Origin: Diphasiastrum complanatum
Lineage: Eukaryota; Streptophyta; Lycopodiopsida; Lycopodiales; Lycopodiaceae
Reading direction: 5' to 3'
DNA: 64,000 bases
Assembly: GCA_029204225.1 (NCBI GenBank)
Contig: MU831558.1
Location: 1-64,000 of the forward strand
Shown: positions 55,150 to 64,000 of the stretch, piece after piece
Numbering within the stretch: position 1 is the first letter of the stretch
Layout of the letters: each line of letters begins with the position of its first letter
The notes under the pieces: generated by a model
Database searches by the model: none
What the model saw: the letters and a program-made list of their open reading frames with translations, nothing else
What the model was told of the DNA's origin: nothing
Made by a program: the position numbers and the translations under genes

Positions 55150-58100
55150 CCATTAATATGTGTAGGTAACAGTTCACTTTCAAGTGATTGAAGTTGTACA
55201 GAACCATTGTCAAACACCTCTATGACTTTATAAGGTCCAAGCCATCTCATATGGGGTTTTTGGGGAACTTTTGATGTCAATTGTCATAAATCAACGCAAA
55301 GTCCTCAGCTTTAAGATCACATTTTCTGATACGACTATCATACTTCTTCTTCCTTTGTTCCTGGATTTCCTCTATTAATTTATGTGAATTCGTACGAGCT
55401 TCAACTAGTTCTTCAATATTGGTCAACCTTTCGTCAATACAGTCTTCATCTGTTCGTTGAGCTTGAATACAAAAAGTTTTCACCTTAAATTCAATAGACA
55501 AAATAGGATGCATACCATACGTAAAAAAATATGGTGTCTGTTTCGTCGTAATTTTTTTTGTGTTACGATAAGCCCAGAAAACTGATGGTAGTTTCTGATC
55601 CCAATCCATTGCATGTGCAATAGTAATTTTGTTCAGGATCTTACATAAAATTCCATTAGCTCTTTCTGTCAACCCGTTTGCTTTTGGATTATACGGTGTA
55701 GTTTTTCTATGTTTGATCAGAAAATATGTTGTCAGCAATCGTATAGTGTCATTTAAAAATGTGTACCTCAGTCACTTACTAGTTCAAGTGGACAACCATA
55801 TCTTGTGATTATACTTTTGAATAAGAATGTCGTGACAGTTTTCGCATCATTTTGTTTCGTCACTTCTGCTTCAACATTCTTCGTAGCATAATCCGTTGCA
55901 ACTAGGATATAACAACATTTAGTATGTCGGGTCACAGGTTTGATTGGACCGACAAAGTCAATCCCCCACTTCTCAAATGGTGCAAGAGACAGGATTGATG
56001 TCAACGGCCAATTCATTGTTTTGGTAGGCTTACCAGATCTTTGGCATGGATCGCACAAACGAATAAAATTTGATACATCCTTGAACATTGTTGGCCACCA
56101 ATACTTGGCAGTCAGTATCTTATTAACTGTATTTTTTAAGACAAAGTGTTTGCCAACATTTTCTGAATGTAAGGCTTAAACAACCTTTTTAATATCTACT
56201 GTTTCGAGACATCTTCATAGCTGATGATCAGCACCAAGCTTGTACAGAACATTGTTAATAATCGTATAAGGTGCTACCTTATATTGAAAAACTGTCTTTT
56301 GCTCCAAATCATAACCATGCGGATATATCTAATCTTTGAGATAAGTAATGATATCAGAATATAACAAATTGGTGGAAAAAATTTCAAATAGATGTTCGTC
56401 TGGAAAATCATCATTAATTGGCTCTTCAATTTTTCCAGTGCTGAGTCGCGATAGATAATCAGCATTTGTATGATACTTTCCTTGGCAAAGTTCTACTTGA
56501 TAAGTGAATTCCTATAGAAGTAGAACCCATCGAGCAATTCGTCCGGATAGATCTGGTTTATTTACAAGATACTTAAGAGCATAGTGATCAACATAAAAAA
56601 TAAATGTATGTCCCAGCAAATAATGCCGAAATTTCTTAACAGAAAAAATCATGTCAAGTACTTCCCTTTCTATAGCCAAATAATTCTTCTCTGAGGTACT
56701 GAGCTGTCGACTCGCATAGTAAATGGGATGATCTTTTTTTTTGTCATCCTTCTGGCTCATACGGACGCCAATAGCAAATGCAGAAACATCAACATAACTA
56801 TGAAATAAAATAGCCCAGTTGGGTGGTCTCAGAATAGGAGCATTGATCAATCTTTGCTTAAGTTCTTCGAATGCTTTCTGCTATTCATTCATCCACAGGT
56901 ATTCCACTTGTTTCTTGAGTAGATGAGTAAGAGAGACAGCAATAGAAGCATGATTTTGAATAAATTTTCGGTAATAGCCGACATGTCCTAAGAAAGCTCT
57001 TAGTTCACATAGATTAGTTGGTATCTGGAGATTCTTTATAAGCTCGACTTTATCTTTGTTGACTTCTATTCCTCTGTGTGATATCCTATGTCCGAGTAAT
57101 ATTCCTTCTTTCATACCGAAAAAGCATTTTAACAAGTATCTTGACACCGTTGTAATGTTAATTTCAGCTTCTGTAGGTGTGTCTTGATATCACTATATAC
57201 ACAGAAATCATCAATAAATATTTCCAGAAAGGTTCTTAGGAAGGCAACGAAAATTAACATCATGATTCGCTGAAAAGTAGCTGGTGCGTTACAAAGACCA
57301 AAGGGCATTTTGTTGTAGGCATAAGTGCCCCAATCTGTAGTGAATGTGGTCTTTGAATGATCCTCCTTTCGCACTCCAACCTGATTAGAATTTATCACGA
57401 AACCTAATCTAAGATGGAATCAGTGAAGGGCAAAGGATGATGGTCCTTCCTTGTGGAAGCATTGAGTTTGCAGAAATCCTGGCATATTCATATTTTGCCA
57501 GTCTTCTTCTTTGGGATGACAATCCATTCACTGCTTAAGACGGGATAGATAATACCTGCCTTAAGGTGCTTGTTGAGTTCGTCCTTAACCATGAGGGAGT
57601 ACTTAAGATTGAGACGATATTGTTTCTGTCGTACAAGTATAGGATCCTCCTTAAGATCAATACGGTGCTCTCCAAATTCTATAGGTATACCTTTCAAATC
57701 GTTGAGCAACCAGCCAAAAACATCTTGATACTCCTTCAATAATTTAATGAATTCCGCCAACTCCGATTCTCCAAGTGACTTTGAAATATGCGCAAATCTG
57801 TCAGGTGCAAGTTCAATTAGTTCAGTAGAATCTGGTAATATGATACCTTCTGTCATACTGGCCTTGGTATGGCCATGAATTTCATGCATGGTTAGCTCAA
57901 TAGATGTATTATTGTTGTCAACCTGGTTCTTGTTACCAAATTCGTGTTCAAATTCATCACTCGAATCATCAGACTCTTTCACAACTTCAATTTCTTCAAT
58001 CGAAACATCCGCTTCAGCGTTGCAGGCATCGAAGAATTCTTCTTCGTCAGCATTCTCATAACATTCAAAGTACTGCACTCCGATGTCAGATGCATCGAAA

Positions 58101-59480
58101 AAAATATTTAATGCATAAGAAAATTTTTATGAGGTAAAATTGGTGTTAAACAAAGGAGTTTCACCTTCATATTTGTCATGACTTCAGGTGATTATTTGTT
58201 CTTTTGGCTTACCTCGATTATTGGTCTCACCAGTCTGAAATCTCAGATGTCTGGATTTCTAATGAACACTTGCGTTTGATTGATAAAGTCAAGGTCGTCC
58301 AATCAGCACAGAACAGGATAACAAACCGAGTGGTTTGATAACAATGAAATTCATTGTGAATGGCTTGGCTTGAATGTAGACAGTGACATCCTTCAGTTCC
58401 CCAACAGGTTTTCATCGCGTCGAATCAGCTAACTTTATGTTTTGTTGTGTTGGTTGAATGTCAGTCGGCCCCAAAACATGAGCTGTGTCTTCTGTTATTA
58501 TGTTTACACTGACAAAGAGAGTTTTTTCTTCTTTTTAGGGACAAAAAGACCTTTCAGTTGCTTTCTGTAATAAGTGTTATCTGCCAAAAGCTATTCAAAA
58601 GTGATGTCGGATGAAGAGATCCAATATCAGTCACGCTGTCATAGTCCTTCGTCTTCGATTTTGAGATTGGCTTGTCAATAAGAGCACTAGACAATTTAGT
58701 CTTCGTGATTTCTTCGTCCCCTTCCTCGAAAGTGACCACCTTCTCTTCAGCAGCTGATTGAAGTCTAGTGTTGATAATTTCCTTCGCTTCTGCTGAGATA
58801 TCTTTTGCAAATAACTTTGCAGCATCACGGTCATAGTCCGGGTCATTTTTAAGATCTTCTTTAGTCGTAGACTTGTTCGTCGTCTTGCTAGAAGATTTCT
58901 TTTTCGAGGATTCTCTATGCTTCGTTGAAGATTTCTGTTCAGGTTTCAAGGAGCCTTTGCTTCTCATTGTGACTTTGAAAATCTTCTCCACGTCACTTGG
59001 CCAGGATTGGTCTTTTGTCTTTGCCAATTTTCCTTCAATAACGTCAATTCTCTGCACAACAACATTAGTTGAAGCTTTCACTTTCGTGTCTGCAGCAGCT
59101 GGTGTTGCTACATACTAATATTTGGGTCGCGGCTTCTACGGTTGAGGGCAGTCAGGATACTTGTGGCCAGGCTCTCTAAAATTCGAGCATAATGGTAAAT
59201 AACCAATCGGCTTTTGTGGTGGAGGACAGTCAGGAGAAAAATGTCCTGGCTCAAGACAGTTGTAACAGTTACCCAAAACTAGTTTAGTCGCAGTTTGAGA
59301 CTTCGCTGGTCCAACAAATTCAGGAGGATTATGTCTTCTTGGTGCAAACTTGGGTTTGTCCTGCTAGGCTGATGTTGCAATACCCTGAACATAGTTAGTA
59401 GTCACATCATTCTGAAAAATAAAAAGTACCTCCTGGACAAGATCTTCAATATATTTGACATTCACAGTGGTGCAGTCTTC
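55150..59480 (-). pseudogene. Ty3/gypsy Gag end, protease region, RT, RNase H and integrase
   Basis: Read leftward: Gag C-terminus with two knuckles (CYNCLEPGHFSPDC and CSNFREPGHKYPDC, about 59,260-59,150); a Lys/Ser/Thr-rich linker (59,081-58,554); an aspartic-protease region (about 58,500-58,150, degraded); reverse transcriptase in three pieces (58,078-57,488 with YPVLSSEWIVIPKKK; 57,398-57,129 with YNKMPFGLCNAPATFQ and the catalytic FIDDFCVYS; 57,147-56,881 with LGHRISHRGIEVNKDKV); RNase H (56,850-56,512, SYVDVSAFAIGV, YLAIEREVLDMIFSVKKFRH); and integrase (CDPCQRSGKPT, WGIDFVGPIKP, PYNPKANGLTERANG). Several stops and frame changes separate the domains, but all the motifs are recognisable. 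Confidence 0.9.
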
Positions 59481-59518
59481 CTTAGTCTCAGTTACTTGAA
59501 ATCCTAATTAGCTTCGGT

Positions 59519-60236
59519 ATGGAGGAACCTGCTGCACATTCCACTTCTATCTCAAAAATTAAGTACAATTATTTTAAAGGGACTTCTTCCGATGATGCAG
59601 ATAGGTATGTCTCGCAATTCGAGTCAATCGCTAATGCAAATAACGAAGGAACTAACGTAGATAAACTATGAATCTTTCCTAGTCTACTAAGAAATGGTTT
59701 TTGGCTAGTTTACCACCAAAGATTGATTGGTATTGCAAACAAGGGGACATGACCTCCTTAGCAGCAGTAATAGCTAGTGCAGGAAATTTTGAGACCTCGA
59801 AACTAGCACGAAAGAGACGATCAACTAAAAGATCTCGAAAGTCTAAAACTAATTCTAATGATAGCGATGATGATTCAGAGTCTTACTCAAGTACCAGTTC
59901 TGCAAGCTTGGAGTCTGAAAGTAGCGATTCATCAGAATCAGAAGCTGATAAAGGAGAAAGAAAGAATAAACGATGAACCAAACGAAAGGACGACACAAAA
60001 GTTGTCGAGGATAAGTTGTCAACTTCTAAAGTTGAAAAGCTTTGAAAGTGTAATATGGTTGACCTTAATAAAAAGTTTAATGATTTGAAAGTGCAGATCT
60101 CTGAAGTTGCAGACAAAAGACCAAAAGCGTCTTCTTCCAACTCAGGAATGTGGTGTATGAAATGCGGAACTTCTGGACACACTAGCTTACAGTATCATTC
60201 TAATCTGGATTCTCTATCTGACATACACTAGAGATG
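59519..60236 (+). pseudogene. Ty3 Gag fragment in inverted orientation
   Basis: ATG 59,519 opens MEEPAAHSTSISKIKY and then FKGTSSDDADRYVSQFES, the start of a Ty3 capsid. After breaks come SLPPKIDWYCKQGDM, a Lys/Arg/Ser-rich acidic linker and a knuckle CMKCGTSGHTS near 60,150. It lies exactly where the minus-strand element should have its Gag N-terminus but reads the other way. Confidence 0.65.
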
Positions 60237-60276
60237 GAGATGGATGTGTCAGATTTCTTATAACTTTCCTAAACTA

Positions 60277-60299
60277 TCCCCGGCAACGACGCCAAAAAT
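60277..60299 (-). other. Ty3 primer-site/leader motif
   Basis: The minus strand reads TTTTTGGCGTCGTTGCCGGGGA directly after the 5' LTR, the usual junction of plant Ty3 elements with long LTRs. Confidence 0.85.
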
Positions 60300-61569
60300 T
60301 GGTATACATCGTACTATACCAACAAGGTTAATATAGATTTTGTAGTAAATAAAATCGTTCCCACAAAGGACAACGTTAGAAAGTTATGTTTTTGGTAAAA
60401 TTTATGATAGGTGGTTTCGAGTGTTATTCTGATTGTCGACAGACATTAAAAAGTAACCAGTATTACGTGTGTTTGGGGAATGTAATGTTAATAGTTTTAG
60501 AATAGCAATCTGGCCTCTATCAAATCGAATGAAACGTGTTCTACAGATGAGATGTTATCAGAGTAGTACAACAGTGCTACACTCTGGCTGATTAAGGTGT
60601 CAACAGAGAGTCGAGAAGTGTTCGATGTATTCACGACTGTGCAGACAATTAATTAATCACTTTCGTGAACTGATCATTTCTAGATAGAAGTCCTCAACAA
60701 CTTAAGTCCAATTTAATGGTTAAAGAACACAAATAGTTTTAGAGCACGTTAGAAACTTATGTCAATTACAATCAGGAACACAGATCAAAGACTCAATTCT
60801 TCAGACAGGGACTGTCATCTCATATGTATAAATATAGCTTTATTCAATGAACGTGCTAGACTACACCAAAGATAGTCGTTATTCGAATGCTGAAAAGAAA
60901 GTATTCGCGACAGATGAATAAGATGGTTTTAAGATAGTTCTTTAGAGCATGTTTTACGGATACACAACAAACGACTGTAATGTGCTAGAGAGTCTGTCTG
61001 ATCAGAGAGTAATTCATGTAATGTATTAAAGATTGCTAGTAGACTCAAGATCACTCACACTCAACAGTGCGGAGAACAGAGATAAGGGAGAATAACTCTT
61101 AGCGCTCTATTCACTTCTTCAACCTCTTACCTATGCATAAACTCTTCTCTCTTGATGCTCGAGACTGAAGTGTGAGATCAATATATGTTCTACGAGACAA
61201 ACAAACACACCTCTAAAACAACAGGTGCGTCGCTCCCGCAAAAGGGTCTAGTTAAGAATTAGATTGAAAATACGTTCAATTATACCATAAGAGGTATATT
61301 TAACTAAGAGTTAAAATTACTCTAGTTTAACATGTCTTTCCATATCTAGTCGTTTCGTGTGGACGACCTAGTGAAGGTTATCCAAGGCAATGTCTTTCCT
61401 TTTAAAGGTCTTGCCCTTAATTACAAGGCAAGTACTTAGGAGATATATTCTCAAAAAATGACTTAGGCCTCTTTATGATTTATAGTTATCTGTCTCATGT
61501 CTTCATTTTCGAGTATATCATGCCATATTTATGTTGATATTCAATATTTAATAATTTCGTGGCATCACA
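60300..61569 (-). repeat. 5' LTR of the long Ty3 element (family G)
   Basis: About 1270 bases, minus-strand start TGTGATGCCACG and end TATACCA. It matches 36,384-37,646 over its length, and 43,409-44,021 and 50,949-51,222 in part. With the 3' LTR piece at 51.2 kb it frames an element of about 10.6 kb. Confidence 0.9.
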
Positions 61570-61570
61570 A

Positions 61571-62352
61571 TTGTGGAAAATTATCTACAAACTACTTCTC
61601 TCTAGCCTGGATTTCGATTAAGGGAAACTATGATTGGGCCATGGGCTTACGCACACAAGATGCCACAACCCTCACATCTTATTTCTATTAATTTTGACAT
61701 TTTATTTAATTACAACCATAATGGGAATGCGCCCAACAAAGCATCAAGGATTGCACAACAACAAGATTGATCAAATCTAGACACTAAATCTAGCTTGATT
61801 TGATCTAGATTGGCAATTGCCTTTAAACACCACAAGAAATCTATAATTTAATGATCCTCATGGCCTCTCACATGTGTGAACAGTACAAAATTTCCAGCAA
61901 GTTCAGATCAACTCATTAGACTCAGAAAACATCACATACATCTAGTATCAATGTCATATAGAAGAGCAAAATTGTCAAAAATCATTGTCAGCTTGATCTC
62001 TATCAAAAGCAATGTACAAATGGGCCCTCAATCCATAACTATTAAGCTCGGATCTGAGGTTAGGTCTGAATGTAGTTAGGGTAAACCCTAACCCTACCAG
62101 TCTAGGCCTTAGATTAGGCAAATTAGCCCTCGGAACAAGGTGCCTCTTTTTGGAGGTGGCCAACCTCAACAAAAATCCCTACAAAATAGGCCCATGTATT
62201 TGGCTTGGATTCAAAACATAATTCAATGAAATCAAAGGTGACTTGATTCAATCAAGTCCTATCCTACATATGTACATGTGTGAATGAAACATGTCAATCC
62301 ATCATGGTGCCACATGACATGAATCTAGTTGCTAGATTTTAACATTTTTCAC
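61571..62352 (-). repeat. probable LTR of another copia-like element
   Basis: The minus strand starts TGTGAAAAATGTTAAAATC and ends TTTTCCACA next to the Ty3 LTR. The start resembles the LTR-like segment at 797, but I do not see further similarity by eye. No internal element sequence adjoins it, so it may be a solo LTR. Confidence 0.4.
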
Positions 62353-62387
62353 ACAACAGAGGTGGACTAAGATGAGACTTGTCTGGG

Positions 62388-62648
62388 TCAAAGCAGAGCT
62401 TGACATTCATAGGTATAAGCCATAACACAGTCATCATCAAATTGCATAGATATCACTTGCAAATTAGAAGCTTTTAAGAATCGCAGTATTTCAATGTAGC
62501 TTTTATTTATGCTACAACCGAGACTGGCAACGCCAGGAGCAATCAACTCCTCTAGTGTTGTTTGAGCTATGGACTTGTGAAATACTCCCACATCATTCCA
62601 AATCTCTTGAGTCTTCAATACTTGTGAAACATCACACAAAAAATCCAA
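62388..62648 (-). other. unidentified 86-codon frame
   Basis: The frame (MDFLCDVSQVLKTQEIWNDV, then ELIAPGVASLGCSINKSY and LQVISMQFDDDCVMAYTY) has a normal amino-acid mix and could be an exon or element remnant. Nothing identifies it. Confidence 0.25.
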
Positions 62649-62649
62649 T

Positions 62650-63174
62650 TTTTGGGCAATAATACGTGTTCACCATATCAATCTTGTCCGCATGTGGGGG
62701 TTTTGCTTAGAATGCGTTGATCACTTGCTAGTTTATGAATATATGCCAAAACTATCCACTTGATAAATGGCTATATAAGAATGATGAAACCAATGCCACA
62801 CTAGCAGAGGAGATTTGAGATCGCTAAGGGCACAGCTCATGGAAACGCATGCACACTATTTCAGCCATCATGTTTACTAACAGTTAAGTTCTTCTGCTTT
62901 ATGCATGTTTGCTAGCTGAACGCATTGTCTAAGGCATGTCCAAAAAGAAAACTTTCCATGCACGCATGATGTTATGTCAGCCCTCTGCGAAGGTCCAAAT
63001 CTTAAGTGTTCGGACGTGCACCGCCATAATTTAGCCTTAAACGTTATCTTTCTTCCAAACCCCATTGACCGACCTCAACGCATAGTATATTGCCTTTGCA
63101 AGGCAAGGCCAACAAAAGTGTAGAGATATTTATGGCAATAATAAGTGACTTTAGGTATTTGATGTTTCGTATCA

Positions 63175-63217
<43 letters not shown>

Positions 63218-63420
63218 TAATCTTTCTAAACTATGACTTGATGGCTGTGTTTGCTAGTCACCTTGTTTGAGGAGAGTAGGAGAACACATATCAAGTCAAG
63301 CATGAAGAAGCTCTCCCTCAATGATGGAGATGACAAGGTTGTTTTACAATTGGTCAATTGTAATACCAATTTCTTGATCATTACTGTAATTCCATATCTC
63401 ATTATCATTGTAATGCTCTA
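62650..63420. other. no gene recognised; contains a TA microsatellite
   Basis: Apart from the TA run at 63,179-63,215 nothing is recognised. A 62-codon minus-strand frame (62,877-63,065) is unsupported. Confidence 0.4.
63179..63215. repeat. (TA)n microsatellite
   Basis: About eighteen TA units. Confidence 0.95.
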
Positions 63421-63432
63421 GTTCCATTCGAT

Positions 63433-63800
63433 TCATAGGAGGAGCTTCTTATGCTTGTGGATCTGGCAAAGTAGTCGTTCAGGAAATCCAAGGCCAAAGT
63501 TTTGAGCCTGGTGACATTCATTCATAGTGTGATTTCCCACACAAATTGAACACCAAACATTTTCCTGACTAGGAAAAGTCTTAGCGAACTTTTTGGTTGC
63601 ATTGCTCTTAGCATGTACCTCTTCCAAGGCTTTCATCTTTTCATCGAATTGAGACTACATCTTATCCAGCTGCATCTACTACTTTTGACCAAGTTTCTCG
63701 AACTCGTTGATCATCAACTCTGTAGTATTATTAATATTCATGGATGGAATAGTGGGTATCGTTTCTCTAGAGGAAGTGCGTAGAAACCCGTCTTATATGA
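63433..63800 (-). pseudogene. Ty3 Gag zinc-knuckle fragment
   Basis: The minus strand gives TTELMINEFEKLGQK, then a Met/Gln/Lys stretch with stops, then MKALEEVHAKSNATKKFAKT and WCSICVGNHTMNEC, the knuckle form common in plant Ty3 Gag (Cys-x2-Cys-x3-4-His-x4-Cys). No protease or reverse transcriptase follows to the left. The window ends within 200 bases of its upstream part. Confidence 0.65.
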
Positions 63801-64000
63801 CCGTAGAGGTAGAGTCCAGAATAGAATGGACTCTAAGGCTGCGACGTAGGTATTACGCAAAGAAGAGATATTTGGATAGAATTATGTCTACGCATGCGAG
63901 AGGAGGTTTGTTTGAGGTAGGAAGATTGTCTCAAACATGAATGTGTCATGATTTGGGAGGAATGGAGTTTGTGGGTAGTCGTTGTTCAGCCCTACAATAA

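Noticed and set aside
59701-59976. Ser/Glu/Asp-rich frame as a host splicing-factor-like (SR) protein
   Set aside because: The flanking capsid start and CCHC knuckle in the same orientation make it the linker of a Ty3 Gag.

Overview
The window is nuclear DNA of a land plant. The evidence is: plant-type Ty1/copia and Ty3/gypsy retroelements, tRNA-Met primer sites (TGGTATCAGAGC) and Ty3 leaders of the TGGCGCCGTTGCCGGGGA type, spliced genes with GT/AG introns, and a LEUNIG-type WD40 gene. Long GA microsatellites and decayed elements fit a large, repeat-rich genome. I cannot place it more precisely; a fern, lycophyte or gymnosperm is possible but is a guess.

Layout. 1-6.05 kb: an unidentified ORF, an LTR-like segment, then a minus-strand Ty3 element fragment (integrase end plus a further ORF downstream of pol). 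6.25-9.2 kb: GA microsatellite, minisatellites, Ty3 scraps, a chromodomain end and an LTR. 9.8-11.3 kb: broken copia gag with its primer site. 13.27-16.44 kb (minus): a seven-exon gene encoding only the seven-repeat WD40 domain of a LEUNIG-type co-repressor; this is the one clearly host-like intact gene. 17.4-19.74 kb: two Ty3 RNase H/integrase fragments. 19.7-21.9 kb (minus): a copia integrase followed by unfamiliar ORFs where the reverse transcriptase should be.

21.9-28.4 kb is the most unusual part. It holds a very divergent histone H3-like sequence (minus), a 1.4-kb intergenic stretch with six modules of paired inverted motifs, a spliced but broken plus-strand gene of unknown family, and, converging on it, a broken multi-exon minus-strand gene that recalls an uncharacterised repeat-like eukaryotic family.

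28.8-31.9 kb: degraded copia pol and LTR. 32.8-34.25 kb: an LTR and a satellite-like tandem array in which a GA tract has expanded. 34.5-43.4 kb: one copia family whose LTR and gag read plus while its pol and other LTR read minus, with Ty3 LTRs in opposite orientation at the junctions, as expected from an inversion. 44.0-45.55 kb: a truncated copy of a Ty3 third ORF. 45.5-50.95 kb (minus): a copia element with an intact 1317-codon polyprotein and 5' LTR but no 3' end. 50.95-61.57 kb (minus): a long Ty3 element with LTR, gag/pol, a spacer and a large coiled-coil ORF after pol. 61.6-64 kb: LTR-like sequence, small unidentified ORFs and a gag zinc-knuckle fragment.

Most coding matter is retroelement machinery (Gag, protease, integrase, reverse transcriptase, RNase H), and most of it is disrupted. 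No tRNA, rRNA or CRISPR was seen.
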